DNA of 64,000 bases from the NCBI GenBank assembly GCA_001766655.1, contig MJCC01000009.1:352526-416525 (forward strand), given 5' to 3'. The notes under the pieces are model-generated. The model was not told the origin of the DNA, did no database searches, and was given only the letters and a program-made list of their open reading frames with translations. Positions within the stretch are counted from its first letter, which is position 1. Each line of letters starts with the position of its first letter. The translations under genes were made by a program, and so were the position numbers. Source of the DNA: Phytomonas francai (lineage: Eukaryota > Euglenozoa > Kinetoplastea > Trypanosomatida > Trypanosomatidae). This document shows, piece by piece, positions 30,587-40,721 of the stretch.

Positions 30587-33325
30587 CTATCTGAAGCGCA
30601 GCAGTTTTATTGACTTATAATCCCCAAGTGTACCAGGGCCAAAGCTTATGAACATACTTCCCCAGAATAATCCAAGCATCTGCTCCTCCATTTGCTTCGT
30701 TACCTGAACCCCCTTGATAATTATTTTATGAGGCAAGAGCATGCCAACTAGCACCAGTGTGCTCAGCTTTCGCATAACGACCTTGTCATACTCAAAGGTT
30801 TTTCCGAGACGAACCCAGAAAGCATTGAATTCACTGTCATTCTGTTCATCCTGAGAGTTATCGCTGAATTTGGAAAGAATACCGAGACTATCCACAATTG
30901 GAAGAGCTGCGGCTACAACAGCTTCTAGATCCTGAATCATGAAAAACCCATTTATACTAGCCCTCAAGGAATTCGAACTTGTATAAGCCTCCCTTACACG
31001 TCCGATGAGGTTACGATAGTTAAGCAAGCAGACAATCACATAACGAGACCCTTCCTCATGGTAACGAAGCAAACAGGAAATAGCCTCACATGTGGCGGCC
31101 ATAGCCGGACCGTATATAGCAAGTTTTTCTAACGTGTTTGTGGCCGCATGCTCTAAGCATTGATGGGCTAAATAGGCAAAAACTGCTACAAGGCTCCTTG
31201 AGCCAACCTTGCCAAGATTAGTAATGAAGGGAGCCATGTTCGACAAGACTGCGCTGCAGGAAATAATCTGGGAGCCCAGGGATGCGTCCCTAAATCCTAT
31301 GAAGAAGCTCAAGGCCGTTACGAGGAAATCGTTGAACGTAGACCCCGAGGGCATGCTAGGAAAAGGGAACGAAATGGATGCTGAAAGGAATTGGTTGCAC
31401 TGCAGTGTGAAACCCCGATTTTGTGACAAATGTAATAAAATGTTGAGAGAAATTTCCGCCTGTCTTGCGAAGTAGGTACTTTTCTGCGCATCCATGCCGT
31501 ACTCGACAATTTGCACCAAGTAGGGCAGAACCCCCGGGTTGAACGAAAACTGGTTGGATACTGATGGTGAAATATCCAAAAGCTTGGATAATAAAAACAT
31601 AAGCCCATCCTGTGAAATAGTATCAAACCAAGAGCTTGGCAAAACACTCTGTCCAATAGAAAAGCCAGGCACCATGGTGTTTTTGAGCCGATCTAAAATT
31701 AACTTAGCCTCTGACATCGTAAGGTCATGAACGACTTTACGAATGGAATGTACGAAGCATAATTGAGCAGGGCTTTCAGACACACCACCGACTGCGTCGC
31801 CATAAGATTGTCGGCTTTGTGAATTACCAGGAAAGGGTCCATTTCTTGCAATGTTTAGGGCTCTGCCTGAGGACTGATGATACGGCATAAGGCCTGAGTT
31901 CAAGGAAGAAGTAGAAGAAGAGGGCGAATGTAAGACCAACCGACCTGAACTCCTTATTTCAGGACTGCTCTCCTGCTTGTCGACCAAAGGTACAGTGAGA
32001 GTATCCCCCTGAATTTTGTCGACTTCTTGCGCATGCTCTTGGGAGTTTGTCATGGCGGGGTGACCTCGGCCATCTCCTTCAGAGTCCTTAGCGCGGGCCA
32101 ATGGACTAAAATTCGATCCTTGATCTCTCTTCATCGATGGCTCATCGCGAAGAGCATTCGAGAAAACCCTTATAGGAATACCGGGGTAGTACAGGATGGC
32201 TGACAGAAGACGCGAGCCTGTGATGACGACCTCTCTTTCATCTATCGACAAATTGGTTGCGTACGGGAAGTAGCTGTGGGGCTTGTAGGTCAGAATGGAG
32301 TTAAGCAATGAGACTGCGAGAGTAGGCATCAAGGGAACAACAGAAACTGAGATGAGTGATTCTGTAAAAATGATGTCTCGATAACTTGACGGATTGAAAA
32401 GTGGAGAGGAAACCAACACAAGCAGCGTTTCGAGAAGCTCCCTCCGAGAGGTATGCACTTCACTTGGTGCTGATGTTACGGGGGCCTCAGAGGGATCTGC
32501 GCAGACGGTCCCAGGATGCCAAAGTAAACTCATGTCAACCTCAGGATGGTGTAAATTAAAATGTGGTAAATTGGTGTCGATCTTTTCTTCAAGGAGTGTG
32601 AGACCTCTGATAAAGCAAGACTCCACGAGAACCCAAGCAAGATAAGGCCCCAACACTAGGGGGGCCTCAGATGTCTCTTGAAGGGGAAGAAGAGGGAAAT
32701 GAGAATCCACTTCCCTGTCATTGCATTTGTTTCCTTCCATGAAAAAAAGTTGCTGAAACTTATGGGTCGATTTGGTTTTCACTCTGTTTTGCTTCTGGGA
32801 AAAAGAAGCTGCGTCTGGTGAAACGGGCCCCGGCGGTTGTGGCGATGCATGCCCTTGGTCCTGTGCAAAAGTATTGGGCTCGTCGCTACCTGATTGTGGT
32901 AATACTGCCTGCGAAACGATCTCTTCCGGGGAAGGGGCTGATGTGGTGGTGGTGGTTTGCCTCTCCTCATTCGTGTCGATTTCAGTAGCCCCATCCTCAA
33001 AAGCAATAGGAAGAAGCCGGCGCAGGATTTGCAGCGCTGTTAAAAATCGGTGAGTTTCCTCAGCCATAAAAGAAGAAACTGACGCTTTCTTTTTCTCCCT
33101 CATAACGGAAATTTCCTTTATGCAGCAATATAGCAGTAAGGCAAATCGCTCAGTGTGGAAATGACGAATCTCACGGACAAATTCATTCGATAACGCATAC
33201 ATGAGTTTCTTCTTAGGAAAGGATAAACTAAAGATGGTATCCACATCCTCCATGCGTAAAGGACCATTGCTCAAAGCTGACCAAAATGCATCAAAGGCAT
33301 CGACAGCTGAAGATGTGTTTCCCAT
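30587..33325 (-). CDS. HID1/dymeclin-family protein
   Basis: The 912-residue protein begins MGNTSSAVDAFDAFW. Gly2 with Ser at position 6 region fits an N-myristoylation signal, as in HID1. The family pattern of helical repeats is visible: FLTALQILRRLLPIAFED near 95-112, RRELLETLLVLVSSPLFNPS, SLLNSILTYKPHSYFPY, LMFLLSKLLDISP, QAEISLNILLHLSQNRGF and LEHAATNTLEKLAIYGPAM. A Ser-rich insert covers about 400-510. HID1 proteins associate peripherally with trans-Golgi membranes and act in sorting and dense-core granule formation in animals. Assignment rests on pattern and on the matching N-terminus, not on a search. The C-terminus is WGSMFISFGPGTLGDYKSIK plus six residues. Confidence 0.75.
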   Translation of the reverse strand: MGNTSSAVDAFDAFWSALSNGPLRMEDVDTIFSLSFPKKKLMYALSNEFVREIRHFHTERFALLLYCCIKEISVMREKKKASVSSFMAEETHRFLTALQILRRLLPIAFEDGATEIDTNEERQTTTTTSAPSPEEIVSQAVLPQSGSDEPNTFAQDQGHASPQPPGPVSPDAASFSQKQNRVKTKSTHKFQQLFFMEGNKCNDREVDSHFPLLPLQETSEAPLVLGPYLAWVLVESCFIRGLTLLEEKIDTNLPHFNLHHPEVDMSLLWHPGTVCADPSEAPVTSAPSEVHTSRRELLETLLVLVSSPLFNPSSYRDIIFTESLISVSVVPLMPTLAVSLLNSILTYKPHSYFPYATNLSIDEREVVITGSRLLSAILYYPGIPIRVFSNALRDEPSMKRDQGSNFSPLARAKDSEGDGRGHPAMTNSQEHAQEVDKIQGDTLTVPLVDKQESSPEIRSSGRLVLHSPSSSTSSLNSGLMPYHQSSGRALNIARNGPFPGNSQSRQSYGDAVGGVSESPAQLCFVHSIRKVVHDLTMSEAKLILDRLKNTMVPGFSIGQSVLPSSWFDTISQDGLMFLLSKLLDISPSVSNQFSFNPGVLPYLVQIVEYGMDAQKSTYFARQAEISLNILLHLSQNRGFTLQCNQFLSASISFPFPSMPSGSTFNDFLVTALSFFIGFRDASLGSQIISCSAVLSNMAPFITNLGKVGSRSLVAVFAYLAHQCLEHAATNTLEKLAIYGPAMAATCEAISCLLRYHEEGSRYVIVCLLNYRNLIGRVREAYTSSNSLRASINGFFMIQDLEAVVAAALPIVDSLGILSKFSDNSQDEQNDSEFNAFWVRLGKTFEYDKVVMRKLSTLVLVGMLLPHKIIIKGVQVTKQMEEQMLGLFWGSMFISFGPGTLGDYKSIKLLRFR

Positions 33326-33788
33326 TGAATACGTAAGCTTATTTTAGTCTGTTAAGGTTTTTGTTCAAAACAACAGATGAGCAGACAGTCAGCCTTTGAG
33401 TGTCGATGCTAAAAAAATAGGATAAGAAGGAGCAAAAATAAAGAAATATAAATACACAGGCATGCACGCAAGTAGGAAAAATCGAAGATCCCCCCCCCCC
33501 CCCCCCCCCCATAGAATGACTAAGCTGGGGAAAAAATATTTGAGTCAATTACTAAAAAAAAAGCGATATGCAACTGAAGACTGCATATGCACGCAAGTGG
33601 TTCTCCTGTTCCCAGGTCTATCACCGCAGTGTCTGGCAATTTTTCAGCCTCGGCTTTTCACAGCCACAGAAAGCAAATCATACGGCGCCTACTACAGCTG
33701 TCTTTTCATTAAACATGTCAATATAAGTATTTGGAAATTGAAACGCGCTCAGCGTACACAATTCTGTCAATGAATATACATTTGAAAT
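33326..33788. other. Intergenic region with poly-C run
   Basis: About 460 bases. It contains a 21-C run at 33490-33510 (G on the transcribed strand) and no supported ORF. Confidence 0.6.
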
Positions 33789-36296
33789 CTAGAAAAGCCA
33801 CTCATCAATTAAAAATGGTTTGTACATTTCTTTCTGTCTAGAAAGGGTCACGATCCTTCGCTTTTCCATCATCTCTCTTACGAGTTTCTTGGCCTGATAA
33901 AGACGCCACAATCGTTGGATGGTGACTGCAGCAGTGTAGAAACGGGTTTGTGGCTCTTTCTCAACCTCATGATCATGAAGACGGCCGACTATAGGAGTGT
34001 TCTCCCGTCTATTGTTTGAGTGAGAATGGAAAAAGTCAACAATACGGCAACGCGCGCGATATCGTCGAAAGCATCGTTGGATGACTATACAACTCCACTC
34101 CAGTAGAGCTGCACGGTACCTATTGCGGCCTCTGCACCGCTTCGCATAAACCTGTTTCCCGTATTTTTTCCTCACCAACATTCCCCGCACCCTACTCTGA
34201 ATGAGACTGGCATAGTATTGCCGTGAATCATGCAGATGATGCAGGGTGGCGTAATGGTGCCTTCCAATATACCGCCACACAGCCAATCGGGTTGAGTGGC
34301 CTCGATACATACGCTGGATTTGAGTCGCTGCGAAGTGCATAGCAGCAAGCCTCTGAGCTGCCGACTTCTCGATTTTCCTGGCCCTGACAAGTTCTGGATA
34401 CACCCTTCGCGTCCTTCTCCCCCGGAACAAGCTCTGCACACGGATGATTCTGCGAATCATGCGTTTCTTCATTAATTCCTGTTCTTTTCGCTTCTGAATA
34501 GCAATCCATCGGCGCACATAACTTTGCAAAGTGATCGCAGCCTCGTTTTCATTGGATTTTCTATACCACTCCACGCTCTTAGAGTGGGGCCGCTGCTTCG
34601 CATGCAAAACTCGCCTAAAGAACGCTGTCAGAATCCGCGCACTCCGCTCTTCGCGTAATGCTTCAATGCGTTGGTTAACCAAAAGCTCAGCCTTTAGTTT
34701 AAGTAGTTCCTGCGGCACATAGAAAGCCACCAACGCCTTCTTGATCATCTCTGTAGACGCCCACTGATCTTCGAAGGCTCTTTCAGATTTAAGCAACGCA
34801 TTAAGCCGCTTATCAAGAAGCTTTGTTACTACACCAAGTTCTCTACAAGATTTCTCGATTGCAGACAATGATGGGGGCGGGGGAGAGACCAATTTGGGGA
34901 ATATATGTGTGCTGTTCAAAGCAATCGATTTACTCGGGATACTGACAGGCTCATGCTTCACAGAGTGATCAGGCGTTTGACTCCTCAGTATCCATACAGA
35001 GTTTGATTGTCGAACGCCATTCAATATCATTTTCTCCCGCTCAATAGCGCACTGAACAGGGGTCTCAGTGCATACCAAAACACCCACCACACGCCCTTCA
35101 GATGGTATGCAGCCACAAAGAGGTGAAGCAAAAGCATCAGAGCAGGAATCGACCCCTTTCGCGAAGCCAGGGCAGAGAACATCAAAGAACGCCCTCACGC
35201 TTGAAAGCCCCAGAAGAATCGTGGACAAGCCCGCACGTCTAATAGAGGAGCGCAGGTCTGCATGAATTGCGGGAGCGCTTACGGTTATAAGGCTTTTGTC
35301 AACTTGGGTTATGGTGCGCTTCTTCCGTCGTAGGCCTATTTTAGATCCTGAGGCGCCCTTGCCTCGCCTTCGTGACACATTTTCAGGTTTATTCTCCCGA
35401 TCCTCGAACAGCTTCTGTTTGGTTTCCTGAACATAGTTGGATAGCTTCTCCTTCATGGATAGAATAAACCGCAAAATGACAGATGCATCATCAAACGGGG
35501 TGATGCCGGCACTGAGCGACTCTAAAACCCCAATCGCGACCGTATACCACTCCGTTGCGTCTTCACAGCGCTGAAACTCCTGGGTGATCGCCATCGCGAA
35601 GCAGAGCAGCGCCCTCAAAAGTGCGACCTCGTAAGGCTGCCCACTGACAATTAGATCCTGAACATCCGGCACGGACAAATGCCCGGAGGGAAGGGAGTAT
35701 CCCGCATCAGAAGAACCCCCAAGCATCTCAACTATTAACTGCTCCGCCTCCAGAAAATTACACTTCATGAGCTGGTGCACACATTCGTTGTTTGCAGCAA
35801 CTGGATTCAGATTCGCATCTTCTAACAGAGTGCTGCTGCTCCTCACCATTTCACAAACGATTGAGCATAGCTGGAAAATAGAATAACCTAGCGCGGTAGT
35901 ACCAGACTTTACCTCACAGCAAGCCCAATTATTCAACGTGATGTATAATAGAACTAGAATTTCCACTCTGGAGCCCTCAAATTTACCCTCTTGAATGCTT
36001 TCCGCAATGAGCTCTACGGTCTCAACGTCAAATTTATTTTTTCCAAACTCAATCCCTAATGTACTGAGTAGCAAATCCAACGCAGTGCACGTATAATCGC
36101 GTGCACATTCGATTTCTTCCTTTGCCTGAAGCGCGAATACGTTACAATGAAGTACGTGATCGACAAGATATACTAAATCATCATTTTCGGCAAGACGATC
36201 TAATATAAAGATAGTATACGCTTTCAGGGCAAGTAATGGGTTTTCATGCAAGCCTGCCAATGACTTAATTCGGTCGATAGATAATCGATTCGGCAT
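33789..36296 (-). CDS. IQ-motif (calmodulin-binding) repeat protein
   Basis: The 835-residue protein starts at ATG 36296 (MPNRLSIDRIK); the 38 codons further upstream begin with TTG. The N-terminal two thirds are helical with no recognised domain and include a basic patch (RRRGKGASGSKIGLRRKKR). The C-terminal third carries six IQ-type motifs: AAITLQSYVRRWI, IIRVQSLFRGRRTRR, AATQIQRMYRGHSTR, ASLIQSRVRGMLVRK, CIVIQRCFRRYRARC and AAVTIQRLWRLYQAKK. IQ motifs bind calmodulin or related light chains without needing Ca2+. In kinetoplastids such proteins are frequent in the flagellar axoneme and paraflagellar structures, but location is inferred only. Confidence 0.85.
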   Translation of the reverse strand: MPNRLSIDRIKSLAGLHENPLLALKAYTIFILDRLAENDDLVYLVDHVLHCNVFALQAKEEIECARDYTCTALDLLLSTLGIEFGKNKFDVETVELIAESIQEGKFEGSRVEILVLLYITLNNWACCEVKSGTTALGYSIFQLCSIVCEMVRSSSTLLEDANLNPVAANNECVHQLMKCNFLEAEQLIVEMLGGSSDAGYSLPSGHLSVPDVQDLIVSGQPYEVALLRALLCFAMAITQEFQRCEDATEWYTVAIGVLESLSAGITPFDDASVILRFILSMKEKLSNYVQETKQKLFEDRENKPENVSRRRGKGASGSKIGLRRKKRTITQVDKSLITVSAPAIHADLRSSIRRAGLSTILLGLSSVRAFFDVLCPGFAKGVDSCSDAFASPLCGCIPSEGRVVGVLVCTETPVQCAIEREKMILNGVRQSNSVWILRSQTPDHSVKHEPVSIPSKSIALNSTHIFPKLVSPPPPSLSAIEKSCRELGVVTKLLDKRLNALLKSERAFEDQWASTEMIKKALVAFYVPQELLKLKAELLVNQRIEALREERSARILTAFFRRVLHAKQRPHSKSVEWYRKSNENEAAITLQSYVRRWIAIQKRKEQELMKKRMIRRIIRVQSLFRGRRTRRVYPELVRARKIEKSAAQRLAAMHFAATQIQRMYRGHSTRLAVWRYIGRHHYATLHHLHDSRQYYASLIQSRVRGMLVRKKYGKQVYAKRCRGRNRYRAALLEWSCIVIQRCFRRYRARCRIVDFFHSHSNNRRENTPIVGRLHDHEVEKEPQTRFYTAAVTIQRLWRLYQAKKLVREMMEKRRIVTLSRQKEMYKPFLIDEWLF

Positions 36297-36661
36297 CCCT
36301 TTTTCCAAGCTTCTTGTGTTCTTATCTCCCACATAACCACCACGACGAGCACGCACGCATAGAGGGAAATCACTCCCCCTTGTAATGGCAAAATATATGG
36401 TTTGAAACAAAGAAAAAGAAAAAAGCTATGTATTTGCACTATATGTTCAAGAGAAAAAGATTCACAGGGAAATAAAGCATTGCAAACAAACACAGAAGGA
36501 TCGCCTATGATGCTCGATAAAAATTCAACGTTATTCATATTTTATCACCGGTCCCCTTGCTGCAGCTGTTGTTGGCTTCCTTTCTCACACTTGAAATTCT
36601 GTATTTGCGTGAATGAGGCGGGGGGGGTGGCATGCGCAACGTCACCTTCGTGGCATTTGCC
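36297..36661. other. Intergenic region, no gene seen
   Basis: About 365 bases between IF-2 and the IQ protein. It includes a short G run near 36620-36627 (C on the transcribed strand). Confidence 0.55.
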
Positions 36662-39220
36662 TCAATCATTATGTTGAGGAATAAGGAGTTTTTTGATCTG
36701 ACGGGTCTTCTGGGTTTTGTTTTGAGATTCTGCATTATCGTCACCCTCATAACTGGCAGTGGAAAAGTCGTCCAAGTCCATATTATGGTCTCTTGGAAAC
36801 TTCTCTCGATGAATTGCGACTGCGCACCATTTTAAAAAGGTAATGATATCGGCAAAATGATCGGTGTGAAGAATCCAATGATCGGTAATTTCGATCAAGT
36901 GATCCAGCTCACTAGACGGTGCATAAGGGGCTCGGAAGCAAATAATAATCTTTGCGGTGTTGCTGAAGAAAATGACATCATCGACCGTAAGTGCCCCATA
37001 GCGAATGCCTACGACACCAAAGGCAATCTTCCGCGTTCCTAGCCGAGAAACCTCACGAGAAAACATACGACCCGTATGCCAAGAATCAACCTTCACAAAG
37101 ACTCCGATGTGGATGCACTGGTTCAAATGCTTTTCGTACTCCTCTTGAGAATATATAGCTTGTGTTAGCTGAAGACTCTGCCAATGGCTATTTAAAATAT
37201 CCTCGCCAGCTTTGCTTAACACCACCTGGTCTGTTCGCTTTGGCTCCAGCAAGTGGGTGGAACCTACCCCTTTCGCCTCTTCCACGTTATTCACCTCAAC
37301 TAAGTATTCTGCCACCGTCTTCTCCTTCGGCAAAGCAGCGTCAGGACTATTTTCCGGAGCCCTACTGAAAGATCCATACACCACCTGAGCCTCCAAGCAT
37401 TCTGTAGCCCTAAGCTGGCCATAATCTCCCAAATGCGCGAACGAAACGTCCATCCCGCGTGGGCGTAAAAGATGCAGTTTGCTTGTAAAACACTCCACGA
37501 ACCACTGCAATATTTGGCGATAGGCGTGAATTCGAAGACGCGCTGTCTCGTTGCTGAGGGAGAGCAGATGAATCCCAACCCCTGGCAAGCCGCTGGTGCT
37601 ATGGACGTCGACAACCGTAACCGCCATGCCTGGCAAAGCGCGCTCGATCGGATTTCCCCAATAATCCATCATATAATCCACACAGCCCTCGGCCTGATCG
37701 GCAACGAAATGCATCCCGCGCGTCATAACGCCTTCGGTCATAATAACCGAAAGCAAAAGGACATTGGTGCTCGTTCGATTGGGCCTACTCACCTGGCGAA
37801 GAAGAGAGTTGCGCGCGCGATTAAGGCGAACCGCCGGCCCCTTGCGCTCGATTTCCTTCAGATATTTATCCTTATTAGCATCAAGACGGCCCTGAAGACG
37901 CTGCTTTAGACGATTCCGACGAAACCCTTCCTCGTCAAACAGGTGCTTTGAGGACTCCACAACGATTGCCTGTACGGTGCAGTTGTGCTCTTTGTGGCCT
38001 AAGGAATTGCTATGGCAAAGAGGTGGTGCGGCCTCCTTACATTTGTGCAAAAGGGCCCAAAGGAGATGCATATTAACCATTTTCTTCGCCGATATACACA
38101 CACCCAAACATCTCCTCCGAAGGTTTAGCTTCGGCTTGCCGACACTTCCCTCATATGAGGGATCAACTTTTTTCATCGGGAGAAAATAGTTTTCTTTTTG
38201 GAGCCCAGCAGCGATGACAGACTCCGTTTGCTGGGTAAAGCGCTTATAAACAGCCTCCAAATCACGCTGAGTATGAACCAGATCCACATCAATGCCGATC
38301 ATTTGCAACTCCATCAGGATTTGCTGGACCTTATTCTCTGCCATGATCGCGTCCGATAGAAGATCTAGCTTATTGATCACCACAACTATGGGCTTATCAA
38401 CATTCAGGGCAACCTTTATAACCTCATGCGTTTGGCTTCCAATCCCCTCGGTGACGGACACTACCAAAACAATATAATCGGCAATGATGTGAGAATGGAA
38501 TCGCATTTCGGCAAATATCCTATGCCCCGGTGTGTCGATAAAAGTGAATAAGTCATTTGCCTCCAAATGAGGAATGGTAAACACCCTGATAGACTGCGTT
38601 ATCCCATGCGGCTCATCGTTAGCAATACTGGAGTGCTGGAATGCATCAAGCAGGGTTGTTTTACCGTGGTTTATATGGCCCATGATGGAGAAAATTGGAA
38701 TGCGCTTCTTCAGTTGCGCAGAAACGCGCTTTAGGTACTTGATCCCAGTAGACTTATAAACATCCACGTCCTCCCATTGGATCCATCGATTGGGGTTCAT
38801 GGGCTTCCTGGCTAATATGTTTTGCTCCTGTGATTTGAGCTCATCAATACATTTTTTCCTTATCTCATTCGGTAGCCTTGAAAGTATGATATTGACGGCA
38901 TATTGGTATGGAACGAGGCAGGTTACAAGCTGCTCAGACTTCAGCTCATATTTATTGCAAATAATGTCCTCTACCTCATTTTGTTTTAACATTCTGAGTG
39001 GCGCAGTAGCCAATTCGGCCCTTTCTCTTAGGATTTCCTCAAACGCATGAGAATGAGACTCAGGAGAAGAGCGACGATACTCGTCAGCAATAATTCCTTC
39101 CAAGACTTTTCCTTGTGTGTTCACTAGCCGTGTAAAGGACCTTGCATCCAGTACAGATGGTAGGCGGAACAGCGGGGCCTGCGCTACGGAAGAAAACAAT
39201 TTAATGCAACGGCGATGCAT
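36662..39220 (-). CDS. MTIF2: Mitochondrial translation initiation factor IF-2
   Basis: The 852-residue protein starts at ATG 39220 (MHRRCIKLFSSVAQAPLFRL), a typical mitochondrial presequence. The frame extends to 39340 but there crosses a pyrimidine tract and AG. The translational GTPase domain has G1 GHINHGKT (181-188), ITQSIRVF for switch I, G3 DTPGH (229-233), G4 NKLD (283-286) and G5 SAKK. Domain II with VQAIVVESSKH and the IF-2-specific C-terminal part (ECLEAQVVYGSFSRAP, FVKVDSWHTGRMF) follow. It delivers the initiator tRNA to the mitoribosome. G1 reads GHINHGKT where the family has GHVDHGKT: the Asp is replaced by Asn. Late segments beyond domain III are diverged, as expected for kinetoplastid mitochondrial factors. 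Confidence 0.93.
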   Translation of the reverse strand: MHRRCIKLFSSVAQAPLFRLPSVLDARSFTRLVNTQGKVLEGIIADEYRRSSPESHSHAFEEILRERAELATAPLRMLKQNEVEDIICNKYELKSEQLVTCLVPYQYAVNIILSRLPNEIRKKCIDELKSQEQNILARKPMNPNRWIQWEDVDVYKSTGIKYLKRVSAQLKKRIPIFSIMGHINHGKTTLLDAFQHSSIANDEPHGITQSIRVFTIPHLEANDLFTFIDTPGHRIFAEMRFHSHIIADYIVLVVSVTEGIGSQTHEVIKVALNVDKPIVVVINKLDLLSDAIMAENKVQQILMELQMIGIDVDLVHTQRDLEAVYKRFTQQTESVIAAGLQKENYFLPMKKVDPSYEGSVGKPKLNLRRRCLGVCISAKKMVNMHLLWALLHKCKEAAPPLCHSNSLGHKEHNCTVQAIVVESSKHLFDEEGFRRNRLKQRLQGRLDANKDKYLKEIERKGPAVRLNRARNSLLRQVSRPNRTSTNVLLLSVIMTEGVMTRGMHFVADQAEGCVDYMMDYWGNPIERALPGMAVTVVDVHSTSGLPGVGIHLLSLSNETARLRIHAYRQILQWFVECFTSKLHLLRPRGMDVSFAHLGDYGQLRATECLEAQVVYGSFSRAPENSPDAALPKEKTVAEYLVEVNNVEEAKGVGSTHLLEPKRTDQVVLSKAGEDILNSHWQSLQLTQAIYSQEEYEKHLNQCIHIGVFVKVDSWHTGRMFSREVSRLGTRKIAFGVVGIRYGALTVDDVIFFSNTAKIIICFRAPYAPSSELDHLIEITDHWILHTDHFADIITFLKWCAVAIHREKFPRDHNMDLDDFSTASYEGDDNAESQNKTQKTRQIKKLLIPQHND

Positions 39221-39506
39221 CACACATTTTGAATGTGTCTTTCCCTTTGTGTTCTCACTATCAAGCAAAAAGTATGAAAAAATTATAAGCATGAAATCCC
39301 TATTCTTAAGGGAAGAAATACATCCTAGATGTAGAAGCAAAATAACAAAATATCACAGATACCAAATAATTCAGCCAATGAATATACTTTTCAAAAAAAA
39401 AAACCGTTTTTCTTGACTTAAAGAGAGTCGCAAAATATAGCATCCCTAATGGAATCATGATAAGTATAATAATAATAACAATAATAATGATCCTACATAT
39501 TCTAAA

Positions 39507-39779
39507 CTAAGCTTTTAAAAAGTAAGCAAGCGAGAAGTATGCCAGCAATGCGTAAAACGACATGGAAAAAATGCCAATATCCACCCAAATTGTGTAATAC
39601 AATTTTTCACGCACCATTACGTAACTGGGGTGGTGGTAAAATGTGCGCTTCATTTTCCCTCGAACTATCTTATCCGCTAAAATAGCGCACGGCTTTTCCG
39701 ACTGAAGCATGACGGATCTTTTCTGCACGGACATGTCACGGAATACCATGCGGGTAGGCAGTTTGACGTGACGAAGCAT
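39507..39779 (-). CDS. Small membrane protein, 90 aa
   Basis: The start ATG at 39779 is chosen because on the minus strand a T-rich tract and AG lie in the upstream 45 codons of the same frame, whose translation (FSLNYYSLAHKK) is low complexity. The product has a basic N-terminal half (MLRHVKLPTRMVFRDMSVQK) and one hydrophobic helix near the C-terminus (WVDIGIFSMSFYALLAYFSL). It resembles a small accessory subunit of a mitochondrial membrane complex. No family recognised. It is the first of four consecutive short AT-rich genes. Confidence 0.65.
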   Translation of the reverse strand: MLRHVKLPTRMVFRDMSVQKRSVMLQSEKPCAILADKIVRGKMKRTFYHHPSYVMVREKLYYTIWVDIGIFSMSFYALLAYFSLAYFLKA

Positions 39780-39938
39780 TTTTGCGATAATTTCCCTATA
39801 TTTTTTATGGGCTAAGCTATAGTAATTCAGTGAAAAAAAAGAAAGCAAATAATTTTTTATCGAGTTAAAAACATAAATAAATTTTAAAAATGAAAAAGAT
39901 GTGTAAAATGACAATATCAGGTAATTTTATATGTGGAA

Positions 39939-40529
39939 TCACTTGAAGTCCAACACAAATTGAGACTCACCCTCCTTGGAGTGGGAGCCAGATACGCGCA
40001 CCTGAGCTCCGTCGGAAAGGGTATGAACGCAACCCTTTATTAAGCCCACAGTATATTTTAAAACGCAACGGTGCCTCATGTTAGCATCCCCTCCTTGGAG
40101 AGAATAGCCTGATTCCTCGCCCTCCCCAGAATCTACAATAGCCGTCGTATATATACGATCTGCTCCCGATAATCTTGGATACCCTAGAAGCCATTTAAAG
40201 TTGCTGTCCGAAAGATAGAAAACCTTGTCAACCATTTTTATCGAGTCAACTTTTTTCCCAAAAACTGCTTTCCATAAACTAAGCCCAACAAACCGTGCAA
40301 TATCGAGTGGCATTCCTCCAAACAAAGGTTCCCGGTATAAAAGTCTCTCAGTTAACCTTAAGCCGACGAGTATACCCTGATTCTCAAGAGATGTCGTCAT
40401 ACTAAAGTTCATCAAGGTTGGTAAATGTCTTGAATTAGATGCATCTAACTTTATAGTTGTAGTTCTTTCGCTAAAATAACCAACTATTTCGGTTGTGAGA
40501 AATGATGATATACTCTCGTTGACATACAT
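39939..40529 (-). CDS. TRAPP complex subunit TRAPPC6/Trs33-like
   Basis: The 196-residue protein has the Bet3/Trs33 fold pattern: GILVGLRLTERLLYREPLF (helix and loop, compare GxRxGxxLxERL in the family), LDIARFVGLSLWKAVFGKKV (family: DxxKFxCKDFWxxxFKKQ), then VDKVFYLSDSNFKWLLGYPR (family: hxGhYVLQDNxFRhL). TRAPP is a Rab guanine-nucleotide exchange complex on Golgi and endosomal membranes, and Trs33 is a small core subunit. An acidic, Ser/Gly-rich loop (SGEGEESGYSLQGGD) before the last strands is extra relative to short family members. The gene is AT-rich. Assignment is by motif order, not by search. Confidence 0.78.
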   Translation of the reverse strand: MYVNESISSFLTTEIVGYFSERTTTIKLDASNSRHLPTLMNFSMTTSLENQGILVGLRLTERLLYREPLFGGMPLDIARFVGLSLWKAVFGKKVDSIKMVDKVFYLSDSNFKWLLGYPRLSGADRIYTTAIVDSGEGEESGYSLQGGDANMRHRCVLKYTVGLIKGCVHTLSDGAQVRVSGSHSKEGESQFVLDFK

Positions 40530-40721
40530 TGGAATATCAAGCTACCTATGTATAAATGTTGTGTAGAACAATAATAAAAAAACTACACTATCGAAAGAGA
40601 AAAACAAATATATATAAATATACATACCTTTTCATTTATATAATCATTGGGCAGTTGTTTGACGGTTTAATTGTGGAGAAAAAAATGATAAAGTAATCGG
40701 ATTGCGCTATTGTTTACATCC

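Noticed and set aside
36297..36410. N-terminal extension of the IQ protein
   Set aside because: The longer frame begins with TTG and has no in-frame ATG before 36296.
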